Origin: Sarcocystis neurona
Lineage: Eukaryota; Apicomplexa; Conoidasida; Eucoccidiorida; Sarcocystidae
DNA: 64,000 nt
Direction of reading: 5' to 3'
Assembly (NCBI GenBank): GCA_000727475.1
Contig: KL647328.1
Span: 637,034-701,033, forward strand
Below the pieces are notes generated by a model, which was not told the DNA's origin, searched no databases, and was given only the letters and a program-made list of their open reading frames with translations. Positions 33,373 to 45,873 of this stretch are shown in pieces (position 1 is the first letter of the stretch; every line of letters starts with the position of its first letter). Both the position numbers and the translations under genes were made by a program.

Positions 33373-34578
33373 GCAGAAAAAGCTTTCTCCGTCGAGAGAA
33401 TTCCAGAGTGAAGAGACGTTACCAGCAGGTGAACGGCGCCATATAGCAACAGGAGAACTTTCGGGCGTGAGAGGCTCCCAGTCGGAGCCCATTCCTCTGT
33501 CACGCACGCCGGTGGCTAAGTCGAAGAAGTTCTGCAGCTGCGTGTCCGGCACGAACGGCGGCTGCTGCTGAGACGACGGCGGGGGAGAAGGCGGAGGAGA
33601 CGCAGAAGCCGGTGGAGAGCTAGAGGGACGTGGAGAAGAAGGAGGAGCAGAAAAGAAGAAAACCGGAGAAGGCGAAGACGGGAGAGGAGACGCAGAAGAG
33701 GGCGGGCAGGAAGAACAGGAAGAGGAAGACGAAGCCACAGCAGGACGCAGAGGTAATAAACGGCAAGAGGAGAGAGAAGCGGGAGACTCAGGAGGAAGCG
33801 GAACAGCACGCGAAGAAGAGGAGCTGGCAGAAGAAGCGCAGAAAGGGAGCGAGCAGGAAAAGGACACAGAAGAGGGAGAAATTGAAGGAGAAGAAGGAGC
33901 TGGGAAGACTGGAGAGGGAGAATGCAAAGAATAGAATTTGTCTGCGGAGGAAGACGCAGAGGAGGGAAGGGGAAGGAGGGCAGTCTCTGCAGAGAAGATG
34001 GGCGGGGTTAGGAAGGAATCCGCTGGGGATTCCACAGCGTGGAAAAGGAGAGAAAGAGGAGATAAGTGGGACGTCTGCGGTAGAACTGCTGCTGCTTCTG
34101 CTGCTGCATAAGCGATCGGGGGGGCCTCTGCTGCTGCGGTGGCTGCAGCAATCCCAGCAGTGGCATCAGGAACAGCAGCGGCCGCGGGAGAAGGCTCAAC
34201 AACAGCAGCACCTGCGGCAGCTGTCAGCACCAGCACCGGGAATGTGGCAGACGGCCTGCAGGGCGAGAAGTGCAGCGCAGGAGAAAGCGGTGGGGAAGGG
34301 AGAAACAATGCAGAGGTGGCGCAGCGGCGGGAATCAGCAGGAGAAGTTCCTGCAAAAGTGCGAGGGACCAGAAGGTTTACGAGGACGCATGCAAGGAAAA
34401 GAGCATTCAACACTCTGCAAGGGCCGCGAGCCTCCTTCTGCAGAGAGACATGCTTGTCACGGGGAAAGAAGGGGAAGCGTCTGCCTTTGCTGTTGCTGCT
34501 GCTACTCCTGCTGATGCACCAAAACAACAGGCGGGCGTAACACATGCCTCTGCTGAACACGGAGAGAAGAAGCGGCAT
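33373..34578 (-). CDS. START domain protein, 5' exon
   Basis: The exon carries a Ser/Pro/Ala-rich N-terminal region and, at its 3' end, the start of the START domain: RDRGMGSDWEPLTPESSP then VAIWRRSPAGNVSSLW. This is the family's 'W-x-x-x-x-x-x-x-x-V-x-V-Y-R-R' opening. It ends in phase 0 at GTAGAC, and joining it to the exon at 29742 gives ESFFC-EYVASG in frame, exactly where a START beta strand belongs. The Met at 34578 is a possible start. It precedes a hydrophobic stretch (VLNALFLACVLVNLLVP) that could be a signal or membrane anchor. A strong internal acceptor (CTTTTGCAG near 34350) allows a different 5' structure. Confidence 0.55.
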
Positions 34579-36520
34579 CCAAGAACAAACGTCACTGCGT
34601 CGTCGTCTACGGTTCTCTTCATCTCGACATGAGGTGTATGTACACCGGAAGGAATCTTCTGGGACGCAAGGCGTCGTCGCCCGAGGAGAGGAATCGAGAG
34701 AAGCTGCAGGCGAGCGCAGGACCGGAGAAGCAGCGACAGAGCGGAAAGAGGCAGACAACGGCAGGTCTGCCCGGACGCAGGAAGAAGCCGATGGAGGAGG
34801 CGCTGGCGCGTCAGCGGGATACGACCGACACGAATAAGAGAGGCACCTGGGGTGACGAGAAATAGAAGCAAATGTGTCGGGAGGGAGACAACCAGAAAAT
34901 GCGAGGGAGGACGAGTAACGGAAGCAAGAAGGAAGCGAGGAAGGGAACACAGAAGAAGAATTGGACACGAAAGATGAAGCTGGAGTGGTTGCCGGAGGCG
35001 CCGTATTGGACGGCGAACGACGGTCGCAGCAGTAGCGGGCGCTGCGTATGGACGGGCCAGAGGGTGTCCGTACAGGAAACCTGGAGGAGGAGGAAATCGC
35101 AGGGGGATACGAAGAGCCCTTTGAAGAGCAAGAGGAGGAGGAGAAGCAGCGGCGGAAGAAAAAAACGGATTGCTGCACTGCACGAGAAACGACGAAGATG
35201 AGAAAGCAGGTGCTTTTTCGAAAGCAGGCAGAGAGGTGGGAGAGCGGAGAGTCCAGCATCGGTGCGGTAGAGACAACACGGACGACGGGTGGGCTCCTAG
35301 TCTCAGAAAAGAAAAAGAACTTCCCTCTTATGCAATTTAGCAGCAGCGAAGAGGCAGCAAAATAACAGAGACAGTGGTTGGGGAAGAGGTGTAAGTGTAC
35401 ACATAAAGAGACACAGGAAGTGCCGCAGCCGAGTAGGACCGCTGGAGGCGGCGTGGCACCACAGGATGTGCAACAGACAGACAAAGAAAATGAGGAGAAG
35501 AAGACGAAGAAGAAGGAAACGGAAGAGTGAAAGAAGAGGATTACGAAGTGGCGGGCGCCACACAACAGAAAAAGTAAAATGAAATATTCCAGCGAGGCGC
35601 GTGGGCGCGAAGAAGAGAAGCGGGAAGGGGAGGAAACCACAAGGCGAGGACTGCAGCAGTACCAAGAGAAAGACGGGAGAAGATAAAAGGATGCAGAAAA
35701 TAGCAAGGACGACGGCGAGAGAAGCCGGGCAGAGGAAAGACGGAAGATGCGGTTGGGGAGATAGGTGCTTTCGAGTGAAGGATTAGACGCTGCAAAAGGG
35801 CAGGTGCAAAAAAGTAGGACCGGCACAGACCTTCCGTCTCCACCGCCGGTAATCAATCTGCAGAGACAAGCCGTCCGCGTATAGCAGAGCAGCAGTTGTA
35901 TGCGTGCGCGTGGCCGGCGTGCGTGTGGGAGAGTAAAATACAGTGGACGGCTGTCGCTCTGTTTAGTACGTTTGAAGTAATATGTCAACTGAATTTTCTT
36001 CCGCCCCCGCAAGTGCGGTGTATAACTGCCCAAGTTCTTTTTCGTTGTCTCTCCGTTGTACAGCATACAGTAAGGGAATACCATCGACAAAGTATTTTTG
36101 TGTCGACTCCACGAAGTAATTATGTGACGTAGTGGTACACTCGTGTGTCCTGTTTTGTCACTGTGGCATAGGTCTTGTTGTGCACGTGCAACAGGGGCAA
36201 AACGAAGACACGTTTCCGAGGAAGGACACGAAGGTAGGGAGAAAGAGGACATTTTTCAGAGGAATGTTTGTTCGTCTGCACGAGAAATGGAGCGGGGAGT
36301 CGCGGCGAATCGGCAGCAGGGAATGCGCCGGTACGAAAAAATTTATTTTGCGCGCGCGATAGAGTGAAGAGCATCTCTCCAGCATGGCTGCATGCAGAAA
36401 GACCGGAGACACGAAACTGAGACGGCATTGCACGGGAGAGTTAGACGTCAGGACGAGCAGCAAAATACGAAGACGGAGCAGGAGGAGAAGGAGGGGCAAG
36501 ACGAGCTGACCACGTGCATA
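33570..36520. repeat. Purine-rich (plus) / pyrimidine-rich (minus) tract
   Basis: About 3 kb in which the plus strand is dominated by GAAGA, GGAGAA and AGGAGG words, broken at 34,090-34,260 and 34,480-34,640. It overlaps the 5' exon of the START gene and continues past it to ~36.5 kb. The asymmetry alone keeps a ~1,000-codon Ser/Phe/Cys-rich frame open on the minus strand (33256-36252), most of which I do not regard as coding. Confidence 0.6.
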
Positions 36521-36529
36521 TCTGTACAG

Positions 36530-37377
36530 GTTAGCTCTTCCATTGGCAAGGGAGGGACACAAGGTCGCAGCAGGAAGACCGCGTGCCTGTAAAAAAAAGA
36601 ACGGTGAAATGAAGACGTATGAGAGTTGAAGAGTTGAGACCGCCTGCCGAAAATATCAACATTAATACAAAGTTCGTCTAAGAGTGGAATAACAAATTTT
36701 CGTTCTACCTCAACCTTCGCGTTCGGGGATATGAGACACGTAAAAGGCGGGGGAAGAGAATTAAACAAGCAGAATGCGATGCCGAGGAGACCGACGGCAG
36801 CATGTCAGGACACACCCTGTATGTGTACGCATGTAGATGTATGTAACATACATAGGAAAGGGGGACGCAAAAGGAGACAGACAAGCGAAATCTACACGAG
36901 ATTCACACGAGAGGAAGAGATGCCACTGCAGAGGCGCGATCAGAGAAGAATGTAGAATACGGTATATCAAACTGTCGAAGACAGCTCGGGGAAAAAGGGG
37001 AGAGAGGAAGCGGATGTCTTGCCGCTAACGAACGCGAAGAGAGAATGCAAGCGCCGCATGCAAGGCCCAGACAGCAAAACGTGGAACGGAGGAAAGGTAA
37101 TGCCCGGTTGGGAAGAAAGGGTCATTCACCAGGCACCGTACACCAAGAACAAATATCAACAGTGATCTGACTACGAGACAGAAATTGATAATGAATAGAG
37201 TAGCTGAGGAATTACTTTATGTGCTAGCGCAGTTTTCGTCAGATTTCTGTCCACGACGTGACATAGACTAGACCGCATGCAGGGACGTACGTACGTATCC
37301 ATGTAAACAGATACGTATGAACGTAGGTATGATATTCTGTCTTACAGGACGTTTACCCGTGTGCAAGTCCAACTGTG

Positions 37378-37412
<35 letters not shown>

Positions 37413-38700
37413 GTGAGTGAGTGTGTGTGAATGTGTGTGAATGTGTGTGTGAATGTGTGTGTGAATGTGTGTGAATCTGTGTGCGTGTACGTGCACGTGT
37501 ACGTGCACGTGTACGTGTACGTGTACGTGTGCGTGTGTGTCTGTGCATGTACGTGTGTTTGTACCCGTGGTTGTGTGTATGTGTCGGTGTCTGTGTCTGT
37601 GTCTGTGGATATATGTGTGTGCATGTATGCGTGTCCGTATGTATTTACATACATACGGACGGCCTATGTGCACAGCTCCGCGAACAAATGGGTCTTTTCG
37701 TGCCTGTGTGGGTAGGCACGAATGGTTACATTTGATAACGCACACCTGGCCACGTAGGTCTGTACGCACGGATATAGACACGTGTGTATTCGTGTGACTG
37801 CGCACAACTGAACGGCAGATTTTTATACAAGTTGCTGACGCATGCACGTATACGTACTTGGTTGTTAAAGCGAGGGTATACGTGTTCTGTACGTATTGGT
37901 GGACACCCCCATGGGTACAGGTTTATGCGTGCATTCGTCACTTATGACTGCGTACGTAAGTACGTGCGTTTGTATTCGGAACAATATCCATATAGATGAG
38001 GAAGTGTGTAGGTGTTCGTCCGTGTACGGATCTACAGAGACATGCACGGTAATGCGTGTGTACGGATGTGCAGGTCTTTATACATATCCATAGGAGGCTT
38101 GTTTTACGTTTTCCTTTGGCGTGGCCGCATATGTTCGCACGCACTTTGTGCCTGCGTATAAGTGTGTGTTTTTGTTTATACATATCCGTGCACACCTGTG
38201 CGTGTGTTCGACTTCATGTGTCCGAATACACATGTATATACAGAAGTCTATGTAGGGGCCAGCAGATGATGCCACAGTGAGACGTCTACAGTAACAACAG
38301 AGTTAATCGTGCACGCAGACAGGTTAGAGTGGACGACGAAAAGTAGACACAAAGGAGACTTGTTCTAGGTGGGCCAAAGGCGGTAGCACGGAACAGGTGG
38401 ATTGAAACACGCAGCAAGGTGACCTTTCTTTTTCACGTAGTCTTTTCCACATGGGAGAGGTGTAAAAGTTCTCCAGAGTATGCTGGAGGTCAATTAGGCA
38501 ACCTTTTCAAAGCAACTACAGCAGGTAGCTTCAGTGTGTATGGGTGAAGCCCAAGTCTCGTTCATTTTCAGCCCTACACGCTTGCTCACGCACCGACAGA
38601 CAGATCGTCGACGCAGAGAGCAATCTTGAATTAGCACAAGTGACAGTGCGTCGCTACCCAAAGCAGACACCTCACTCCGGAGGGTGAGGTGTCACTAGCC
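36530..38700. other. Simple-sequence spacer
   Basis: No gene is seen. The stretch contains the compound TG satellite listed separately and TACGTACG/TATACATA-type sequence on both sides. It marks the change from the CAG-rich part of the window to DNA almost free of CAG repeats. Confidence 0.5.
37374..37645. repeat. Compound TG-based satellite
   Basis: Successive blocks are: pure (TG)n at 37374-37420, a TGTGTGAA-type repeat at 37420-37480, a GTACGTGCACGT palindromic repeat at 37484-37540, and a GTGTCT hexamer array at 37585-37612. All three frames stay open on both strands because of the short period; none of this is taken as coding. Confidence 0.8.
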
Positions 38701-38732
38701 TTACACGAACGATCCCTTTCGTTGCTACTAGA

Positions 38733-39262
38733 ATGCTGTCTGCATACCTGCGCATTCCACCCCGTAGAGTGGCGTCGTGTGGCGTTCCACAGCATGCGCT
38801 GGTGAGAAATCTCACCGACCCACTCGTTTTACTTCAAGTCGACGCACGTGCATCACAAGCAACTCTAGACCACGCCGGAACCGTCTTCGTGTATCCACCT
38901 GCGCAACACATTGATCACAATTGTAAAACCGACTACAATACGCTCATCCGTGAACCCATAAATACCGGCCCATACAGTTACGATCCGTCGGCTCTCAGTT
39001 CTAACAAGGGAAGCTACCTCGGTGCGTGATGATGTCAAAAACCACAGGCACTTGAGAGAAGGAACGTTTTAGACCCTGACCAACAGGTTTAACGTTTACG
39101 TATGCGTGTATTTGCCTTTCTTCAGCCGTGTACATATCTGTGGTGTGACAAAGTTCGCAAGTGAAATTCCACATCTAGTAGAGAACGCTGAGGTGATTTT
39201 GCTCGTCCGTGCTACTATTGGAGAGCTGCAGCTTCGATTTGTCTTCACGAAGACGTTTGGGT
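38733..39262 (+). mobile_element. Degenerate Ty3/gypsy reverse transcriptase, N-terminal part
   Basis: A plus-strand frame at 38733-39029 contains AQHIDHNCKTDYNTLI followed by REPINTGPYSYDPSAL. This resembles the segment leading into gypsy reverse transcriptase (H-x-I-x-T-G, then P-I-x-x-x-P-Y-R-x-S-P). After a stop and frame change, VILLVRATIGELQLRFVFTK at ~39191-39262 resembles the strand and helix after the YVDD catalytic loop, but the aspartates are lost. Most of the palm region is missing. It is a decayed, non-functional fragment. Confidence 0.42.
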
Positions 39263-40594
39263 CGTCTTGAAAGCCACTACCCGAAGCTCGGTGAAAGGTA
39301 CAAGTACTTGACATTGCTTTTGCGCTGGAAGAAGAACGGTCACATATGTACCTCAACGTGTGAAAGTACGCGCATTCGACGGAAGAAAAGAACAGGAGGC
39401 GGACTGCGTGATTGGGCCTCTAAAGGATGTGGACATTTCTTGACACCCATCACAGGCTAAATAGAAATTGTGCGTGTCTCAGTGTCACCATGAAAAGGAT
39501 TAAACCATACCGCACTCACTTGAAGATTGCAGCAGAATCAAAGCAGGTTGGTTTCGCTCTATGAAGCGCAGAACAATGGAGAAAGTAGTGACGCGTGAAT
39601 TCCTTTCCATACGTGCACGTACATTTACACGTTTGCACACGGGCGAAAGAGGCCTCGCACGCATAGCAGTCTTTCGAGTCGGCCCGACTGACAAGCGTAC
39701 ACGTATCTGTGTCTACGTGTGCGTAGGTGGCTGTATACGTATGCGTCTAAGTCGCGGCTTCCGCAGACACATTGTCGGCGTATGCGCACCGAGAACAACG
39801 TGTCCACTACTCAGTGTTTAAATCGAGTAGTGGAACGCAAAGACATAGAAATACATGCAACCAACATGTGTGTGACTGTTGCAGTAATTTTTCCCAGACT
39901 TCCTTTGTGACAGTCTGTTGCAACCAGCGTCACTATATTCTCCTACCAGTTAGGCATTTGCTATCACCCCACAGGCAACAAACATGCTGGTCGTCGACAA
40001 GTAGTGATGCTCGCATACGCTCCGTAGGCGCTAAGGTTTACACGTGGACGTAGGATGTACAAAGGAGAAATACTGCCTACAGCAGAGTTGTTCATCTTCG
40101 TAAAGTAACAGACTTGTCTGAGCAACCTGACACTCGAAATCGATTTCCTGTTCCGACAGTGAAGTGCGGAACGTCTTCCAGGCATGTCTGGGACTATTTC
40201 AACTGTGCTACACGCACTTAAAGGTCTTGTTCGACTGAGTGTCCACACCTTATGAGAAAAAGCAGGAGCGTCCTTGTAGTTTGACTCCGTGAGACATGCG
40301 AGGAAGTGCGACACACCTATGTAGAATAAACGACGACTCCCGTTAATTGTATGCTAGAGTCTGAACAGCAACTTTCAACACTGGAGTCGTTCGCACCGAC
40401 GTGGAGATTCCGGGCCTGGCATGATAACTTATAGTTACGCGGACGTGCGGCTGCACAAGCTGAACATGCAGTGGGTGTTGCTGCAGGGATCATACCAGAA
40501 AAACAAAGGTTGAAATCTTTAAGCGAGTGAAATGTTCTTTCTGTAGCCGGGAACACGACCTACACGGCTTCTCATACGTATCTATATATACACA

Positions 40595-40880
40595 TAGATA
40601 TGTCCAGCGCACCGGCAGATCGGTCCGCTGGGCAGTGTCCATAGAGGACACTGCTGATCTGGTTCAGTCGTGGCTCGACCGGAAACGTGAGGCACTGCAT
40701 CGAGACGCTTTACGTCCTGCCTTGGTGAACCAGACAGTGAATTCAGTGGTAAATGTAAATCTACGTGATCGTAGCCGCCACCCTTACCAGCCTCCCCGCC
40801 TTTGCCGGGTGGACGTACGGTCCTCCTGGAAGCTACTAGTCACGCGCTCACCAGTCACAGTTCTGAAAATAAATCAGTGA
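40595..40880 (+). mobile_element. Possible decayed integrase tail fragment
   Basis: The frame includes ADLVQSWLDRKREALHRDAL followed by an Arg/Asn-rich segment. It vaguely resembles the helical linker after the gypsy integrase core (ad-x-v-x-x-W-x-x-R-x-x-A). The similarity is weak and the order relative to the nearby core fragment is wrong. Confidence 0.2.
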
Positions 40881-41295
40881 GTGACTTCTTATTGCTGAGG
40901 CCCCTCGTATCCATAGAGGACCCCACCCCGGTACCCTAATGGGCGACACCTTTTCTAGCACATCCCTTTTATGCGAGGCGGAATTGACCCAGGAGTCGCT
41001 GGGGACATGAAGTGCTCCGAAGTGTAATGAACTCACTCCCAAAGAAGAAGAGTACGGGCAACCCCTGGACAGCGCAAAATTTTCCGATCTGTTGAACTTG
41101 GCTGCCGCCCTGTTGCTGCTCTCTCCTTTCGTCTTCAGAACTGCACTCAAACGACTGCTGATCCCCTCCCATCTACACGTCCGCACAATGGACGAGGTTG
41201 CACTTATTCGTTGCAGTGGAAATGAATTGGTTTATCCAGTCTGACGCTTTTTGGGATAGAGAACAGTACACTATACTGCGCTTGTCTGTAAACTA

Positions 41296-41593
41296 TTGAC
41301 CATGGTCTGTTTCACGAAACGGCAAACTACTAGCTTAGCAGAGCTGTTTGTCGCCCACAAAGGTTTACAGACGGACCAAACCCCATACAAGACAGGACGG
41401 AGAGTGTTTTGCGACCATTTATTACTGGGAAGCATCAGCGTCTCCTGGGCGCATGCGGCCTGTACTCGACAACCTACGGCGGAGCAGAAGGCGTCACTCA
41501 TATTTCACCAGCTGCACTGAACTGTATGGGGTATGTTCGGTGGTGTTAATGTTGACCTACTTTGCAAGAACGATGCAAGAGATGCTTTACTAA
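41296..41593 (+). mobile_element. Degenerate Ty3/gypsy integrase core
   Basis: The frame reads TMVCFTKRQTTSLAELFVAH, matching the family's 'K-M-V-H-F-x-P-x-K-x-T-T-A-x-x-L-A-x-L-F'. Then comes RRVFCDHLLLGSISVSW, aligning with S-D-R-x-x-x-F-x-S-x-F-W and keeping the second Asp. RQPTAEQKASLIFHQL follows where H-P-Q-T-D-G-Q-x-E-R-x-N is expected. The first Asp and the catalytic Glu context are eroded and a stop follows. Clearly a fossil. Confidence 0.5.
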
Positions 41594-42779
41594 TTTCCTT
41601 TGCAATAGCCTTCAACATCTTTCGTGCGTATCCCCAGTATACCGAGACCTTTGACAACGTATATTCTTAATAGCTTGTTCGCTTTAGACCGCGCGAGCTG
41701 TAGGCCACGTGAAGCACATGGCAGGTGACGCCTAGAAGGCAGGCTATCACTTCGGACCACTAGAAGTAGCGAAGGGTGTTAAAGCGCTTCCAGAATCTTC
41801 AACGGTGGCCGCTGCGCAAACGATAGAGTTCCTCGAGTATACCGGCGCTGTTGAGACCTACTCTGGATCCAATCGTCGACAAAAAAGTAATATTAGTCAA
41901 CTGAGACAAGAGCACAAGGCACAGCTACAGCTATCATCACCTCCACCCTGTTAAGAAGCAGGGACACTGCCCTACACCGCTCGTTCTAAATCTCCGTAGC
42001 CTTGCCACTACTGAACACAATAACTAATGGAATACACTACGCTGCACTGTAGTACAGAGGGCCTTCGGACGCAGCAATCCCAAACAACGCTTGTTTCACT
42101 GCAGGATCTGCGATACCTTACGTTAATCTAACAGTTTCTGACGCTCAATGCACCGCACAATTTTTGCGAAACTAGAGCGTGTGTAACGTAGAGCGGAACA
42201 CACGGTGTTCATTTTGCACTAGATTCGCTTCACGCAAGTCCTGTGAGTTTCCACTTACAGAGAATGTCCGTACTCGAAGGTACAGGACGCTACAATTTCT
42301 GGCGTGCAAGCTCGCCGCCTGCCAGCGTACACCGCGGCGGTTTACGCAAGACAGTTTCTCGATTTTCAAGCTTCTTCCACGCTCCATTCGCCCTACGCTG
42401 TAGGTGATGCACTTGAGAAAGCATTGCCCGCCTGTACAATTTAAACTGTGAGACGGAGCTTAAAGCGTGTTTTTGGCGCGGAGCTCTCCGTGTGTCAGCA
42501 CTGTGGTGCCAGCCATACCACGAGATCAAGAACAGCTTTCCTTCGCAACTGGTGTTTCTTCCTTCATTCTGCCGCCTTTCTGCGATAGCACACACACTGG
42601 GTAACGCTGTTGCACCGTTTTGGTATCGCAGTCTTTTGTGTTTCAACCCTGAAGGCGTTGTTAGTACAGAGATGCAGCCACCAGCTTTTGTAAGAGACAC
42701 GGTCATCTAAGTAATGCTTTGTTGTTGGCAGCGGTGTCCTCGTGTAGCTCACTTCGCAGCAGGTGCCGAGGACAGAACG

Positions 42780-43200
42780 CATTCAGTGCATTTAAGATTC
42801 GTAGACTTTTCGCTGCCCGTTAAAAGATGCATCTTAAAACTGACGCTTCGTGTGTGTTCGGCACGAAAACCTGCATGGCACAGGTGTGTGGGGTGATCCT
42901 TTCCGTGCTACAGGCGGCTGCTTTTTTGCAGAATGCTACGCTTGTTCACCCTTTGCCACCGCCTTGCAGCTCACTGAGAGTGACAGCCTCGCTGCTGTAT
43001 CTGGTTCTGAGCACCCGTACGCTGCAGTCTCCGGCATCCGGTACACGGACCCCACTCCACTGCGTATACCCTCGGCATGCACGTTTGAGCTTTTTCGCAG
43101 TGCAGGGAGCAACGAAGCAGACACTTCGAGGGTGTTTATATTACTGGTCACTAGCGACGTAAGGGCGGTTCCCAGAACGCCCGGACTTCTTGGCACGAAA
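42780..43200 (+). mobile_element. Degenerate Ty3/gypsy RNase H
   Basis: VDFSLPVKRCILKTDAS at ~42808-42852 matches the 'P-F-x-L-x-T-D-A-S' entry of gypsy RNase H. After a +1 frame change, TESDSLAAVSGSEHPYAAVS then GIRYTDPTPLR at ~42970-43060 matches 'T-E-R-E-x-L-A-x-V-x-A-x-x-x-x-R-x-Y-L-x-G-x-x-F-x-x-x-T-D-H-x-x-L'. The two frames overlap and need a frameshift, so the copy is dead. This is the clearest retroelement signature in the window. Confidence 0.6.
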
Positions 43201-43209
43201 GCATAGTAA

Positions 43210-45860
43210 ACTCTCACGCATAGGCTGCTGGTGAATACCAGCAGGGGGACTTCTGTTGCATGTTGCCTATCGTATTCTGATAGCTAAGCAGAACGTAGTT
43301 GCATGGAAAAAGGCAGTTGAAGACCAGGAATGGCTTCCAGTCCCACTTGCTATGCTGCCCTCTGTCTCTAACGTAGGTCGCTGAACAGCGCCGCTCTCGG
43401 GTGTCTGAACCTCAATGTTTTGAACCGGAAGTGGCGCCCGCTGTAATGACACGACTGACGCAGTGCGGGATCCTTCACGTCTCCCACCGTAAGGCGGTGT
43501 GGTAGACCTATTGTCTCCGTGGGCCTCTTAGTGTTTCCGCTTAGACTACACGCTGTTGCCTTGTTCATGTTACTCTGCAGATCTTCATTGTTACTGGACT
43601 ACCACGTCGAAACTGTCGGGTGCAGAATATGGAAGTGACGCAGATTTGTCTGCATAAACGGCTTTTGATGAAGAGACGTGTAATTCGACGGGCAAGCGGG
43701 TTGAGAGCACCGACAACGGAGAACCGCTGCTCCGGACATTAACTAAGGACTAAACGGCTGCATCGATTTTTACGCGTCGTTTGATTCCCCTGGAGGATGC
43801 GTTGCTGGTGGGTATTTTGCCAGCTCCTTTTTCCACATCAGCGGCACAGGAACGCACTGTCGTTTCACGTTTGAACGCGGAAACGTTTCAATGGCGAGTC
43901 TCGGTTCAGACGGGGAACTGTCGATTCCTTTGGACACATCTTTTTCACTGAGTTTTTTGATTTCTTGTAGAGCCGTGAGGAGTTGCGGGTTCAGGAAATG
44001 GTATTACATGTTTGTTTCCGCGAGGTGAACACGAAGAATGATACAGTGGATGTCGCGCCGTCCACCCCACTTGTCATTATACATCGTGAAGGACGCCTCT
44101 CCGAAAATCGTTTCTTCCTCATCTCCTGGCCCACCACTCCCAGGCCAATATGAACCGATGTGACTCCCCATCAATCGGAGTCCTGGGAATACTAGTTTTC
44201 GCTTGTCTTTTTTGGCTAGGGCCGCCTGCTTCTAAAGAGCCTCCGTAGAATCAGTCGTTCTGTCATCTCGTACTCCGTCACTCACACTACTCCGCCACAC
44301 AACGCATAACCACGCAGCGTCCCTGCGTGGGGCTCTGCCTGGGGTGCAACGCTGCCATACTTTGCTTTCTGCATTATCAGTCAGGGAAGGCCGCACCGTG
44401 TAAGCCTTGACGCGCAACGGCTGCTGGGCACTAAAGTTGCTGACCTCCCATACGGCTAGACGCCCCCGGCGCTTTGGGTCCTTTACAACGAGGTACGTGC
44501 AAGACAGTCAAGACTAAGTAGGCCCTTTTGTGGTCCTTTGCCTGCCCCATTGGACTCGAAGGCAACACTTCGCAAGACGCAGAGATGCAGACGAGGCGGG
44601 AAAACGTACTGAGGAGAAACCCCTGTTACATGCGTTTCGCAGGTTTGAAAACATTGAATGTGGTCCCGCGCTGAACCCAAACAACGAACGAGCTCAGAAG
44701 TGCAAAAAACACTGGCCTCTCCAACGTCCGGGCTGCATTCCTACGCGCTTGAAAGGTCCTCACGAGCGGAGATCACGCAAGTTGCAAGACATTGCTTCTG
44801 CTTCATCTCCTCCTGGTCACGAATACACTAAGACACCGCCTGTAAATTACTTCAGGGGACGCGTACCATTTCTTTCCGAACCGTGGAGAAGTCGGCGTAT
44901 CCAGCACACACTCAGCAGGACAAGGATAGAAAGTATAGACAACGCATTGACGCCATCGCTTTCGTCCCACTTAAAACGGCCCTAGGCAACCAAGAGTTTC
45001 TTATAATCTTGTAAGCAGCATCTCTGAGGCCCTCGTCACCGCATTTGCTCTGCACCGGCAAGGGCGGCACATTCGGTGGCGCCACGGGAGATATCCGAAT
45101 ATATAGGGGGTGTGCGCCCGCAACGGATTCTGCGTTAAGGGAAGCCTCCCGGCACGCATGGTAGACCCGATTTCGCTCTGGTGGACTTAGTTGAGCAAGA
45201 CCTGCGTAATCGCGTTTGTAACAAAAGAGTCACTAGCTCTTTGTGCTCCATATTGACTCGCAGCCACGTATTGTAGACCGTCCTGTGACGTGTGTAATGC
45301 CGATACCATCCAGCTTCTTATAGCAGTGGCACGGACAACAAGTCAAAACTGACATGTCACGTGTTCTCGCAATATACGCGGACAATGTCCTCGGGGACAC
45401 CGAACGTTTTGAGGAAGTAACACTCCTAAAGTAGATTCGCCCTTCAAAAGGCACAAGTGGCTACGCTCCAGTTCCGGACAGACAGTGCAACGTAACAGCC
45501 TCAGAGCCGGTCAAACTACCAACACACCTATACATATACGAAGTCAATTCCCGCTACAACCTGCATCATAGTATGGGCCCGAGCGGCTCATTTGGACCCT
45601 TCTACATGAACCTGCTCGCCTACAGAAATAAGACTTCGCGACTCTCTGGTACAGTTTCATCTTCGCTCGCCGGCGCCTCCTTGACGTGTATCTCAGGTGA
45701 GGAAGGAAGCTAGCCGCCCTTTCACGTTGTCATAGAAAAAGTTGGGTTCGTCTTGACTGAAAAGAGAGCGGAGTACTCTGTCGCCAGGCGTGACGCAATT
45801 CCGCTCCTGATGTTGAAAGGAACTCCAAAGAGATTACGCAAACCACATGGTTCGTGCGAC
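43210..45860. other. Region between retroelement fragments
   Basis: No long frame and no CAG repeats. Short plus-strand stretches such as WKKAVEDQEWLPVPLAML (~43308-43361) and the frame 44530-44985 could be eroded parts of the same element, but I cannot assign them. Nothing else is seen. Confidence 0.35.
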
Positions 45861-45873
45861 GAACCCCCACTCA

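Noticed and set aside
33630..34514. Plus-strand 294-codon Lys/Glu/Arg-rich frame
   Set aside because: It is a product of the purine-rich strand and lies antisense to the START 5' exon.
33256..36252. A 998-codon minus-strand frame taken as one protein
   Set aside because: Only the part below ~34.6 kb has protein-like content and START motifs. The upstream ~1.6 kb is Ser/Phe/Cys-rich through pyrimidine bias alone.
37268..37847. His/Thr- or Val/Cys-rich open frames in the TG satellite
   Set aside because: Short-period repeats keep all frames open; no coding evidence.
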